Source: an uncultured Lachnospiraceae bacterium (lineage in GTDB: Bacteria > Bacillota > Clostridia > Lachnospirales > Lachnospiraceae). Taken from it: a stretch of DNA of 45,340 bases. The stretch spans positions 1 through 45,340 of the forward strand of contig CADCIK010000008.1 of assembly GCA_902801415.1 (NCBI GenBank), read 5' to 3'. The notes beneath the pieces are model-generated. The model did not search any database and had not been told where the DNA came from. It was given only the letters and a program-made list of their open reading frames with translations. Positions 34,356 to 42,795 of this stretch are shown one piece after another. The first letter of the stretch is position 1, and every line of letters starts with the position of its first letter. The translations under genes and the position numbers were made by a program.

Positions 34356-35540
34356 ATGTCTCAGGAATACATTGAAATCACAGAAAAGACTGTGGATGAT
34401 GCCATTACCACAGCCTGCCAGAGATTGTCTGTGACCAGCAATCGTCTGGATTATATAGTGGTACAGAGAGAAAAGTCCGGTTTTCTCGGTATCGGTGCAA
34501 AGCCTGCGATCATTAAAGCAAGGATCAAAGATGCTGCGGATGCCACACAGGCTATTCTTGACGACGTGATCAATAAAGCAGAGAAAAAGATGCTGAAGGA
34601 TACAGTCAGGAAGGAAGAAAAACCTGAAGCTGTCAAAGTTCCGGAACCGGTTGTGAAAAAGGAAGTCAAGGAAGCTAAAAAGGCTGAAAAGACAGAGAAA
34701 ACCGAGAAGAAGGAAGCTGAGAAGGCAGAAAAGAAAGAAGTCAAGGAAAAGGATAAGGAAGCTAAGAAGAACAATAAGAGAAAGAACAAGAAAGCTTCTT
34801 CCAAGAAGGCTGCTCCCGCGGATGCGGAAGTAAAGCCCGTCGAAGCTCCTGAGACTGAAGCTGCTGCTCCTGCTCCCAAAAAGAAAGCTGCTATTCCGGT
34901 ACTTACCGATGAGCAGATCTCTGAGATCAAGAAAAAGGCGCATGAATTCCTTGTAGGTGTTTTCAATACAATGGATATGAGCGTCGAGATCAGCGAAGAT
35001 TATCAGAAAGATACAGGTATTCTTACCGTCAATATGGAAGGTGAGGATATGGGCGTTCTGATCGGCAAGAGAGGTCAGACCCTTGATTCTCTTCAGTATC
35101 TCGTATCTCTGGTAGTCAACAAAGATGTGGACGGATATATTCATGTCAAAGCTGACACAGAGAATTACAGGGAAAGAAGAAAGAAAACTCTGGAAAACCT
35201 TGCCAAGAATATCGCATTCAAGGTTAAGAGGACCAGACAGCCCGTGGCGCTTGAGCCCATGAATCCCTATGAGAGAAGGATCATCCACTCCGCGCTACAG
35301 AATGAGAAGTTCATCACTACTTTCAGTGAAGGTGAGGAGCCTTACCGCAAGGTAGTCGTAGCACTCAAGAAAGATGAAAACGGAGAAGTACTTCTCAAAG
35401 AAGAGCGCGCTGAAAAAGGCGGCCGCGGAAGAGGCGGAAGAGGCGGCAGAAACAGCCGCGGAGGAAGAAGACGCGACTATCGCGGAAACAGAGAGCGCCG
35501 CAATAATGATAACGCGCAGGAATCAGAGTCCCAGGAGTGA
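34356..35540 (+). CDS. jag: RNA-binding protein Jag/KhpB (Jag-N, KH, R3H)
   Basis: This 394-residue protein starts with a Jag-N domain (about 1-55, LDYIVVQREKSGFLGIGAKP). A long low-complexity linker of Lys/Glu/Ala (about 80-180) follows. Then come the KH domain (GVLIGKRGQTLDSLQYL), the R3H domain (NPYERRIIHSAL) and an unusual Gly/Arg-rich tail (KGGRGRGGRGGRN, about 352-382) ending in an acidic stretch. Jag/KhpB (EloR) binds RNA and influences cell elongation and division in Firmicutes. The RGG-type tail is not normal for the family. It ends at a strong terminator. Confidence 0.93.
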   Translation: MSQEYIEITEKTVDDAITTACQRLSVTSNRLDYIVVQREKSGFLGIGAKPAIIKARIKDAADATQAILDDVINKAEKKMLKDTVRKEEKPEAVKVPEPVVKKEVKEAKKAEKTEKTEKKEAEKAEKKEVKEKDKEAKKNNKRKNKKASSKKAAPADAEVKPVEAPETEAAAPAPKKKAAIPVLTDEQISEIKKKAHEFLVGVFNTMDMSVEISEDYQKDTGILTVNMEGEDMGVLIGKRGQTLDSLQYLVSLVVNKDVDGYIHVKADTENYRERRKKTLENLAKNIAFKVKRTRQPVALEPMNPYERRIIHSALQNEKFITTFSEGEEPYRKVVVALKKDENGEVLLKEERAEKGGRGRGGRGGRNSRGGRRRDYRGNRERRNNDNAQESESQE

Positions 35541-35587
35541 TCTTCTGCCGCACCTGAAAATGGTGTAAAACAAATATCGGAAAACAG

Positions 35588-35627
35588 GCCGGTGTGCTGC
35601 AGCTGCAGTGCACCGGCTCTTTCTTTT
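35588..35627 (+). terminator. Strong terminator of the rpmH-to-jag transcript
   Basis: GCCGGTG at 35588-35594 pairs with CACCGGC at 35611-35617. The inner stem TGCTGCA/TGCAGTG extends this to about 13 bp including two G-U pairs. TCTTTCTTTT follows at once (35618-35627). Confidence 0.88.
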
Positions 35628-35688
35628 ATTACGGGATTATTGTATTCTGTATGTTGAAAAAGTTTACCCGGAAGGAACGGTATGCATT

Positions 35689-37137
35689 ATGGCTCTTCAA
35701 TATGACCATTTACAGACAGATACGATCGCGGCGATCGCTACAGCAATGTCTGAGGCAGGAATCGGTATCATCAGGATCAGCGGCCCTGACGCGGCAGCGA
35801 TCGGATCGAAATTATATCGCACACCACAAAAGAATAAGACAGACATATCGCTCTGGAGACCGGGCACGATCCGGTTTGGATATATCGTGGAGGCAGATCA
35901 GGACGGAAAAGAGAATGTGATCGACGAAGTCATGCTCTCCTGGATGAAGAGTCCCCACAGCTATACTACCGAGGATACAGTTGAGATCAACACGCATGGC
36001 GGCATGTTCCTGATGAACAGGATTTTGGCGCTTGTTCTGCAGGCCGGCGCCAGAATGGCCGAGCCCGGAGAATTTACGAAGAGAGCATTTCTTGGCGGAA
36101 GGATCGATCTGGCAAGAGCGGAAGCAGTTATGGATCTGATCTCTTCCAGAAATGAATTTGCCAGAAAGACTTCCGCGGCGCAGCTTCAGGGAGCCGTATC
36201 CTCCAAAGTGAAGGAACTCAGAGAGAAGATCCTCTATGAGATCGCGTTCATTGAGTCCGCTTTGGATGATCCTGAAAATTATACCCTGGAGGGGTATACA
36301 AACCGCTTGATGGGTACGTGTGAATATCTGGAAAAAGAAATGCACACTCTCCTCTCCCACGCAGATGAAGGAAGGATCCTGCGAGAAGGGATCCGGACGG
36401 CGATCGTCGGCCGGCCCAATGTAGGCAAGTCCTCTCTTCTCAATCACCTGGCCGGTGAAGAGAGAGCGATCGTCACAGAGATCGAGGGAACGACGAGAGA
36501 TACCCTCAGCGAGACTGTCAGGGTCGGCGGCGTCCTTCTTCATCTGACGGATACGGCAGGTATCAGACAGACCGAAGACAAAGTGGAACAGATCGGCGTG
36601 CACAGGGCGCAGCAGGCGCTGGACAGAGCGGAGCTGATCCTCTTCGTTATAGATAGTTCACGGAAACTGACTGTTGAGGACGAGGAGATCGCTGAGAGGA
36701 TCATTGAAAACCTCAGAGAGGACAAGAAGTGCATTCTTCTCATGAACAAGACGGATCTGTCACCGGAAGTCTCACAGGAGCAGGTTGAGGAGCTCTTTAC
36801 GAAAAGAGGAAGTGAATGTCCTCCTCTTCTGTTCTGTTCCCTGCAGACCGGGGAAGGAACGAAGGAACTCGGCGAGTTTGTATCGGAGCTCTTCCACACA
36901 GGAGAGATCGCGGAAAAGAATGAGATCTTCCTCGTCAACCTGCGGCATCAGGACGCTGTGAAGGAGGCGCTGGATTCAATACTGCTTGTCAAAGACAGTA
37001 TTGAGAACGGAATGAGCGAGGATTTCTTCTCCATCGATCTGATGAACGCCTACCGCGTTCTCGGAACTATACTCGGTGAAGCTGTGGAAGATGATCTTGT
37101 GGAGGAGATCTTCTCCAAATTCTGCCTGGGTAAATAA
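35689..37137 (+). CDS. mnmE: tRNA modification GTPase MnmE
   Basis: This 482-residue GTPase works with MnmG to modify U34 of certain tRNAs. The N-terminal tetrahydrofolate-binding domain has MALQYDHLQTDTIAAIAT and a G-rich helix (GAGIGIIRISGPDA-type region near 20). The G domain has G1 GRPNVGKSS, G2 GTTRDT, G3 DTAG and G4 NKTD. The C-terminal FCLGK supplies the conserved Cys. The open frame extends 27 codons upstream, but ATG at 35689 fits the family start. mnmG follows after 63 nt. Confidence 0.95.
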   Translation: MALQYDHLQTDTIAAIATAMSEAGIGIIRISGPDAAAIGSKLYRTPQKNKTDISLWRPGTIRFGYIVEADQDGKENVIDEVMLSWMKSPHSYTTEDTVEINTHGGMFLMNRILALVLQAGARMAEPGEFTKRAFLGGRIDLARAEAVMDLISSRNEFARKTSAAQLQGAVSSKVKELREKILYEIAFIESALDDPENYTLEGYTNRLMGTCEYLEKEMHTLLSHADEGRILREGIRTAIVGRPNVGKSSLLNHLAGEERAIVTEIEGTTRDTLSETVRVGGVLLHLTDTAGIRQTEDKVEQIGVHRAQQALDRAELILFVIDSSRKLTVEDEEIAERIIENLREDKKCILLMNKTDLSPEVSQEQVEELFTKRGSECPPLLFCSLQTGEGTKELGEFVSELFHTGEIAEKNEIFLVNLRHQDAVKEALDSILLVKDSIENGMSEDFFSIDLMNAYRVLGTILGEAVEDDLVEEIFSKFCLGK

Positions 37138-37200
37138 TTAGATATAACTAACAAATCTTTGCCAAAAACTTGTTGAAAGACAGGAAGGAAAAGTGAATTA

Positions 37201-39111
37201 ATGGAATACCATATTGACACACAGATCTGCGTGATCGGAGCCGGTCATGCGGGCGTTGAAGCGGCGCTGGCCTGCAGCAGGCTCGGTCTCAAGACAGTGA
37301 TCTTTACGATGAATGTCGACAGCATTGCCATGATGCCCTGCAATCCGCATATAGGCGGCTCTTCAAAGGGACACTTGGTAAGAGAAATTGATGCGCTGGG
37401 CGGTGAGATGGGTAAGAACATCGACAAGACTTTTATCCAGTCCAAGATGCTCAATGTATCCAAAGGCCCGGCTGTTCATTCTCTGCGGACGCAGGCGGAT
37501 AAAGCGGAATACTCAAAGACCATGAGACAGGTGCTTGAACACCAGGAAAATCTGACGATCCGGCAGGCGGAAGTCATGCAGATCCTCACAGAAGATCATA
37601 AAGTCGTTGGAGTCAGGATCCACACAGGCACTGTCTACAGATGTCAGGCTGCGATCATCTGCACCGGCACATATCTCAATGCCCGCTGCCTTGTCGGCGA
37701 ATCCATCACAGAGACCGGCCCCAGCGGCATGCAGAGATCTACCGGCCTCAAGGATTCCCTGAATGGGATCGGTATTCCCCTTCGCAGATTCAAGACCGGA
37801 ACGCCTGCCAGAATGGATGGAAGATCTCTTGACTATTCCAAGATGACGATCCAGGAGGGAGATAAGGTGGTCATTCCTTTCTCCTATTCGACGGATCCTG
37901 CGGACGTTCAGATCGAACAGGTCCCCTGCTTCCTCACATATACTAACGAGGAGACTCATAATATCATCCGTCAAAATATAGATCGCTCCCCGATCTATGC
38001 CGGGATCATCGAGGGCACCGGACCCAGATACTGTCCTTCCATCGAAGACAAAGTGGTGAAATTTGCCGAGAAGACAAGGCACCAGGTCTTTATCGAGCCC
38101 GAGGGAAGAGGGACCAATGAAGTGTATGTGGATGGAATGTCTTCATCCATGCCTGACGATGTCCAGCAGAGAATGTACAGAACAGTCCCGGGACTTGAAA
38201 ACTGTGTGATCGTTAAGAACGCGTACGCTATTGAATATGACTGCATCAACGCCAATCTCTTAAAGCTCACTCTGGAGACCAGGGATGTGGACGGTCTGTT
38301 CTGTGCCGGCCAGTTTAACGGAAGCAGCGGCTATGAAGAAGCGGCTGCGCAGGGACTTATGGCAGGCATCAACGCGGCTATGAAGATCCTGGGAGGTGAG
38401 CCTCTCGTACTCAAGAGATCTGAGGCATATATCGGCGTACTGATCGATGATCTTGTGACCAAGGATAATCGGGAACCCTATAGAATGATGACGTCACGCG
38501 CAGAGTACAGACTCCTGCTGCGGCAGGACAACGCGGATCTTCGCCTTCGCAAGTATGGCTACAGAGTCGGTCTGATCAGTCAGGAACAATATGACCACGT
38601 ATGTGAGAAGGAAAGAATGATCGAGGAAGAGATCCGGAGACTGAAGAGCATCCGGATCGGCGCGGCAAGAGAAAACCAGGAATATCTGAGGGCTCACAAT
38701 TCTTCAGACCTCAAGACAGCATGTTCACTGGCAGAGCTGATGTGCAGGCCGGAACTTGGCTACGAGGCGATCGCGGGACTTGATCCCGACAGAAAACCCC
38801 TTCCCAAAGAGGTTACGGAGCAGGTTGAGATCAATATCCGCTACGAAGGATACATTGCCAGACAGAAGAGGCAGGTCGAACAGTTCGACAAGATGGAAAA
38901 CAGAAAGATCCCTGCTGCGATCGATTATGATGACGTGGGAAGCCTACGCCTTGAGGCAAGGCAGAAACTCAAGGAGTTCAGACCGACATCGATTGGACAG
39001 GCCTCCCGTCTGTCCGGCGTTACACCTGCAGATATCGCAGTTCTGCTGATCTATCTGGAAAAATACAGAGCACAGCGTGGCGAAACGATCATGAAAGGAC
39101 GCGAAGGATGA
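37201..39111 (+). CDS. mnmG: tRNA uridine-34 5-carboxymethylaminomethyl modification enzyme MnmG (GidA)
   Basis: This 636-residue FAD/NADH-dependent enzyme is the partner of MnmE. The FAD-binding Rossmann motif GAGHAGVEAALA is at residues 13-24. MPCNPHIGGSSKGHLVREI, GTPARMDGRSL and GRGTNEVYVDGMSSS are typical, and FNGSSGYEEAAAQGLMAGIN is the second dinucleotide-binding region. The C-terminal helical domain (about 440-630) contacts MnmE. GGAAGGAAA precedes the ATG. rsmG overlaps the stop by 4 nt. Confidence 0.98.
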   Translation: MEYHIDTQICVIGAGHAGVEAALACSRLGLKTVIFTMNVDSIAMMPCNPHIGGSSKGHLVREIDALGGEMGKNIDKTFIQSKMLNVSKGPAVHSLRTQADKAEYSKTMRQVLEHQENLTIRQAEVMQILTEDHKVVGVRIHTGTVYRCQAAIICTGTYLNARCLVGESITETGPSGMQRSTGLKDSLNGIGIPLRRFKTGTPARMDGRSLDYSKMTIQEGDKVVIPFSYSTDPADVQIEQVPCFLTYTNEETHNIIRQNIDRSPIYAGIIEGTGPRYCPSIEDKVVKFAEKTRHQVFIEPEGRGTNEVYVDGMSSSMPDDVQQRMYRTVPGLENCVIVKNAYAIEYDCINANLLKLTLETRDVDGLFCAGQFNGSSGYEEAAAQGLMAGINAAMKILGGEPLVLKRSEAYIGVLIDDLVTKDNREPYRMMTSRAEYRLLLRQDNADLRLRKYGYRVGLISQEQYDHVCEKERMIEEEIRRLKSIRIGAARENQEYLRAHNSSDLKTACSLAELMCRPELGYEAIAGLDPDRKPLPKEVTEQVEINIRYEGYIARQKRQVEQFDKMENRKIPAAIDYDDVGSLRLEARQKLKEFRPTSIGQASRLSGVTPADIAVLLIYLEKYRAQRGETIMKGREG

Positions 39112-39842
39112 CGGAACAGGTTAAAAAGAGTTTTATTGAGAATACGGCGCAGATCGGACTGGTGCCGGATGAGAGAATGCTCTCTTCTTTCGAGATTTAT
39201 TACAAGAATCTCGTGGAATGGAATGCGGTCATGAATCTGACAGCCATTACAGAAGAAAAAGACGTCTATGAGAAACATTTTCTCGATAGTCTGACAATCA
39301 CGAAGATTGTTTCACGTGAAACATTAGAAAAAGGCTGCACACTTCTCGATATGGGAACCGGCGCAGGATTTCCCGGACTTCCGATTGCGATCGCTTTTCC
39401 TGACGTGCAAGTTATATTGATGGACTCTCTCAATAAGAGAATCAGATTTCTTGAAGACACTGTGCAAAAACTGGGACTTACGAACGTCACAGCCGTCCAT
39501 GCCAGAGCAGAAGAACTTGCAAGAAACAAGAATTACCGGGAAAAAGCAGATATTTGCTGCTCAAGAGCGGTCGCAAACCTGGCGACGCTTTCAGAATACT
39601 GCCTGCCTTTTGTAAAGAAAGGGGGATATTTTGTCTCCTACAAGACAGAGCAGGTGCAGGAAGAGATCGATAAGAGCAGCAAAGCGATTCATGTGCTTGG
39701 CGGTGATCAGCCTGAAGTGGTATTCTTCACACTGCCCGGCACAGACTATCAGAGATCTCTGGTAAAGATCAAGAAGATTGCTGCAACGCCGGCTAAATAT
39801 CCGAGAAAGGCGGGAACTCCTTCCAAAGAGCCAATCATGTGA
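39108..39842 (+). CDS. rsmG: 16S rRNA (guanine-527 N7)-methyltransferase RsmG (GidB)
   Basis: This 244-residue SAM methyltransferase modifies G527 of 16S rRNA. The SAM motif MGTGAGFPGLPIAIAFP and NVTAVHARAEEL are clear, and CSRAVANLATLSEYCLPFVK completes the fold. The ATG overlaps the mnmG stop. A perfect parS site (39308-39323) is embedded in the coding region and read as I/V-SRET near residues 67-72. Loss of RsmG is known to give low-level streptomycin resistance. It ends just before a small lipoprotein gene. Confidence 0.97.
   Translation: MTEQVKKSFIENTAQIGLVPDERMLSSFEIYYKNLVEWNAVMNLTAITEEKDVYEKHFLDSLTITKIVSRETLEKGCTLLDMGTGAGFPGLPIAIAFPDVQVILMDSLNKRIRFLEDTVQKLGLTNVTAVHARAEELARNKNYREKADICCSRAVANLATLSEYCLPFVKKGGYFVSYKTEQVQEEIDKSSKAIHVLGGDQPEVVFFTLPGTDYQRSLVKIKKIAATPAKYPRKAGTPSKEPIM
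39308..39323. promoter_or_regulatory. parS: parS site in rsmG
   Basis: TGTTTCACGTGAAACA is a perfect 16-bp match to the parS consensus bound by ParB/Spo0J. It lies about 7.4 kb right of oriC and is translated as V-S-R-E-T within RsmG. Confidence 0.95.
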
Positions 39843-39905
39843 GATATACGCAGGAATATGGTATAGTTATAGTGTTAATACATTAAAAGATTCATGGAGG
39901 TCACA

Positions 39906-40484
39906 ATGAGCAATAAGAAATTATGGAATAAATTGGCAGCAGTCACAGTTGTTTCCGCAATGATCCTGGCAGCAGTCGGCTGCGGAACTACGCAGACCGG
40001 AGCAATGACACAGGAACAGGTTGAAGATGCTGCTCTGGAAGCATCCCAGATCGAAGCGGCCATAGAAGAATCCGCAGCCGCGGAAGATACAGCATTTGAA
40101 AATACGGAAGAAGCATCCGCAGTCGAAATTCCTCCGGCAGATATTTCTGAAGTAAAGATCGATTATAAGACTTCCGAGATCTACAGCAAGGAAGATATGG
40201 ACGGAGCCATCGAAAAGATCCTTGATGAGTTCGGCAGTTGGGACGGCTGTGTGCTGTATACGATCTCCTATACTGACGATACAACTTGTACGGATAATCT
40301 GAGCTATGTCCGTGAACTGGATAGCGAAAAGGACTATAAACAGTGCATCGTGTTCACCAGTAATTTCCACTCCCCCGTGGTAGAATACGGCGCATGGGAG
40401 CCTGATTATGATTACAATAACTATCAGTGGATCCTGGGAAGAACAGAAGGCGGAGAATGGGATCTCCTGACCTGGGGATATTAA
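39906..40484 (+). CDS. Lipoprotein of unknown function
   Basis: This 192-residue protein has a signal peptide (MSNKKLWNKLAAVTV...) with lipobox A-A-V-G-C (Cys26), then a Glu/Ala-rich spacer (about 35-80) and a C-terminal domain with YTISYTDDTTCTD and a WD/Y-rich end. No family is recognised. The ATG at 39906 has GGAGG 5 nt before it, so it is preferred to the ATG at 39894. A probable extended -10 promoter (TGG-TATAGT) lies around 39859-39867. Its position between rsmG and parA is unusual, since these are usually adjacent. Confidence 0.8.
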   Translation: MSNKKLWNKLAAVTVVSAMILAAVGCGTTQTGAMTQEQVEDAALEASQIEAAIEESAAAEDTAFENTEEASAVEIPPADISEVKIDYKTSEIYSKEDMDGAIEKILDEFGSWDGCVLYTISYTDDTTCTDNLSYVRELDSEKDYKQCIVFTSNFHSPVVEYGAWEPDYDYNNYQWILGRTEGGEWDLLTWGY

Positions 40485-40560
40485 ATCGCTTCAAACAGAC
40501 ACTGCATTTCTGCTGAAAAGGAACGCAAAGCTCTGTAATACCTGATAAAAGGAACAATCT

Positions 40561-41349
40561 ATGGGAAAAATCATAGCAATTGCAAATCAGAAAGGCGGCG
40601 TCGGAAAGACGACGACGTCCATCAACCTGTCTGCGGCGCTTGCAGAAGAGGGAAAAAAGATCCTGGTGGTGGACATAGATCCCCAGGGAAACTGTACCAG
40701 CGGCTTCGGTATTGATAAGAACCGACAGGAATTCACAGTTTATGAGCTCTTACTGGATGACTGCACGATCAATGAATGCATGCAGAGAGAGATCATGAAA
40801 GGGATCGATCTCATTCCTGCCAATGTCAACCTGGCAGCCTCTGAGATCGAGTTGATCGGTATTCCCCGCAAAGAGTTCATTTTAAGGGACGCGCTGGACT
40901 ATGTAAAAGATGATTATGACTATATCATCATGGACTGCCCTCCCTCTCTCAATGTGCTGACTGTTAACGCAATGGTCGCCGCGGATTCTGTGATCGTCCC
41001 TATTCAGTGTGAATACTATGCGCTGGAGGGACTCAGTCAGCTGATCCATACCATCAATCTGGTAAAAGCAAGGCTGAACAGGAAGCTGGATATAGAGGGA
41101 ATTGTCTTTACTATGTTTGACGCAAGGACAAATCTTTCCGCGCAGGTCGTGGAAAATGTCAAAGAGCATGTGGAACAGCACATCTATGAGACAGTGATCC
41201 CCAGAAATATCAGGCTCGCAGAGGCGCCCAGTTATGGAGAACCGATCACGGTGTATGACAGAAGGTCATCCGGTGCGGCGGCCTACAGAGAGCTGGCCAA
41301 AGAAGTGATCCGCAAGGATGCAGGGGAAGATCGTCAGAACGATCTCTGA
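40561..41349 (+). CDS. parA: Chromosome-partitioning ATPase ParA/Soj
   Basis: This 262-residue Walker-type ATPase has the deviant Walker A motif KGGVGKTTT at residues 11-19, Walker B VVDIDPQGN and YIIMDCPPSL, and a DNA-binding C-terminus. It acts with ParB to move or position origins, and in Bacillus Soj also regulates DnaA. It precedes parB by 24 nt. It is close to oriC and to the parS sites. Codon and length patterns are normal. Confidence 0.96.
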   Translation: MGKIIAIANQKGGVGKTTTSINLSAALAEEGKKILVVDIDPQGNCTSGFGIDKNRQEFTVYELLLDDCTINECMQREIMKGIDLIPANVNLAASEIELIGIPRKEFILRDALDYVKDDYDYIIMDCPPSLNVLTVNAMVAADSVIVPIQCEYYALEGLSQLIHTINLVKARLNRKLDIEGIVFTMFDARTNLSAQVVENVKEHVEQHIYETVIPRNIRLAEAPSYGEPITVYDRRSSGAAAYRELAKEVIRKDAGEDRQNDL

Positions 41350-41373
41350 AATCATCAAAGGGGTAATAAGTAA

Positions 41374-42615
41374 ATGGCAAGAAGGCACAGTGGTTTGGGA
41401 AGAGGTCTGGACGCCCTGATCCCTATGAGGGAGGAAGTCGAAAAGGCGATGCAGTCTGCGGAATCAGAAGGGATGGAACTCCTCTTTTCTGACGATGAGG
41501 AGGCAGACGAGAAACCATTTTCTATGAAAGATCCCTTCTCTTCGGCAGTACAAATGCCCAAAAAGGAAAATGTTTCACGTGAAACATCTGCGAAAACAGT
41601 TGATATATCAGCCGTGAAACAAGAAGAAAAAGCGGAAGTAAAGAGAGATCAGAAGGCAGATGATACATCAGAAAGTCTGAAAGATGTAAAATCTGCTGTG
41701 GAACCGGAAGAAATAGCAAAAGGCAGCTCCGAAAGCGCCATTGCGGAGGAAAAGCCGATCAAATCCCAAGGCAGCTCTGCAGATGCCGCAGACAGCGGCA
41801 GTCTCAAAGATGCTGTCACAGTCAGGATCTCGGAAGTGGAACCCAACAGGGATCAGCCCAGAAAAGTCTTTGATGAAGAGAAACTGGAGGAACTTGCCGA
41901 TTCCATTAAGACGTTTGGTCTCCTGCAGCCGATCCTCGTTCAGAAAAGAGAAGGATACTATGAGATCATAGCCGGTGAGCGTCGCTGGAGAGCGGCCCTC
42001 AAGGCCGGGCTCAAGGAGATCCCGGTTGTTGTCCGGGATTATACGGAAAAAGAAATTCTGGAACTCTCCCTGATCGAGAATATCCAGCGCGAGGATCTCA
42101 ATCCGATTGAAGAGGCACAGGCCTATAAACGTCTCGCGGATGAATTCGGTATGGGACAGGCTGAGATCTCGCAGAGAGTTTCCAAGAGCCGCTCAGCAGT
42201 AGCCAATGCTCTTCGCCTCTTAAAGCTGGATGAGCAGGTTCAGAAGATGGTGATCGACGGACAGCTTTCTATGGGTCACGCAAGAGCACTTCTCTCGCTG
42301 GAGATTCCGGATGAGCAGATTGTGACAGCAAAGAAGGTTATTGAAAAGCAGCTCAGTGTCCGTGAAACAGAGAAGCTGGTCAAAGAAATCCTCAAGAATG
42401 CGTCCGAGTCTCAAAAGGAAACGGAAAGGAAGGATCAGCAGGAAGAAGATCCCAGCATCGCGATCATCTACAAGCAGATCGAGGAGAGACTGCAGCAGAC
42501 CCTGCACACAAAGGTCTCGATCCAGAGAAAGAGAAACGGGCACGGAAAGCTACAGATCGACTTTTACAGCAGCGACGACCTGGAAAAGATCATAGATCGG
42601 CTGACAGACCGCTGA
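41374..42615 (+). CDS. parB: Chromosome-partitioning protein ParB/Spo0J
   Basis: This 413-residue CTP-dependent DNA clamp loads at parS. The N-terminal ParA-interaction motif (MARRHSGLGRGLDALIP) is followed by a long acidic and disordered-looking insert (about 20-145). The CTP/ParB core has GERRWRA (201-207) and ENIQRE, the HTH region (GQAEISQRVSKSRSAVANAL) and a C-terminal dimer domain. The usual Firmicutes protein is about 280-300 residues, so the insert of about 115 residues is notable. A perfect parS site is coded within it. The AGGGG-like site upstream and the 24-nt gap to parA suggest coupled expression. Confidence 0.94.
   Translation: MARRHSGLGRGLDALIPMREEVEKAMQSAESEGMELLFSDDEEADEKPFSMKDPFSSAVQMPKKENVSRETSAKTVDISAVKQEEKAEVKRDQKADDTSESLKDVKSAVEPEEIAKGSSESAIAEEKPIKSQGSSADAADSGSLKDAVTVRISEVEPNRDQPRKVFDEEKLEELADSIKTFGLLQPILVQKREGYYEIIAGERRWRAALKAGLKEIPVVVRDYTEKEILELSLIENIQREDLNPIEEAQAYKRLADEFGMGQAEISQRVSKSRSAVANALRLLKLDEQVQKMVIDGQLSMGHARALLSLEIPDEQIVTAKKVIEKQLSVRETEKLVKEILKNASESQKETERKDQQEEDPSIAIIYKQIEERLQQTLHTKVSIQRKRNGHGKLQIDFYSSDDLEKIIDRLTDR
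41571..41586. promoter_or_regulatory. parS: parS site in parB
   Basis: TGTTTCACGTGAAACA is a second perfect parS, in the N-terminal insert of parB and again read V-S-R-E-T (residues 67-71). ParB binding here may also limit parB expression, as in other bacteria. Confidence 0.95.
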
Positions 42616-42714
42616 ATAGGAAAGATCGTATTCTATATTCTCAGCCGGATCAGGAAACTGTGTGGGACCAGGACTAGTGAATAATGCCGGTATGAAATTG
42701 CCGGATTATATATT

Positions 42715-42743
42715 TTGGAAATTTACCGGAAACATGTTATAAT
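42715..42743 (+). promoter_or_regulatory. Sigma-A promoter of serS
   Basis: TTGGAA (42715-42720) and TATAAT (42738-42743) are separated by 17 nt, with TGT as extended -10. Two direct copies of GAATAATGCCGG (42679-42690 and 42764-42775) flank it, one upstream of the promoter and one near the Shine-Dalgarno. Confidence 0.75.
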
Positions 42744-42795
42744 ATGGCGCGCAGTAATGCGGAGAATAATGCCGGAATAAAGGAAGGTGACAAGA

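Noticed and set aside
33936..35288. Long open frame antisense to yidC/jag
   Set aside because: It is in the mirror frame of strong, recognisable genes. Its Leu/Phe/His-rich translation is typical of an antisense shadow of Lys/Glu codons.
42357..42370. Partial parS-like sequence (GTCCGTGAAACA)
   Set aside because: Only the right half matches. Two perfect sites are nearby, so this is not counted.
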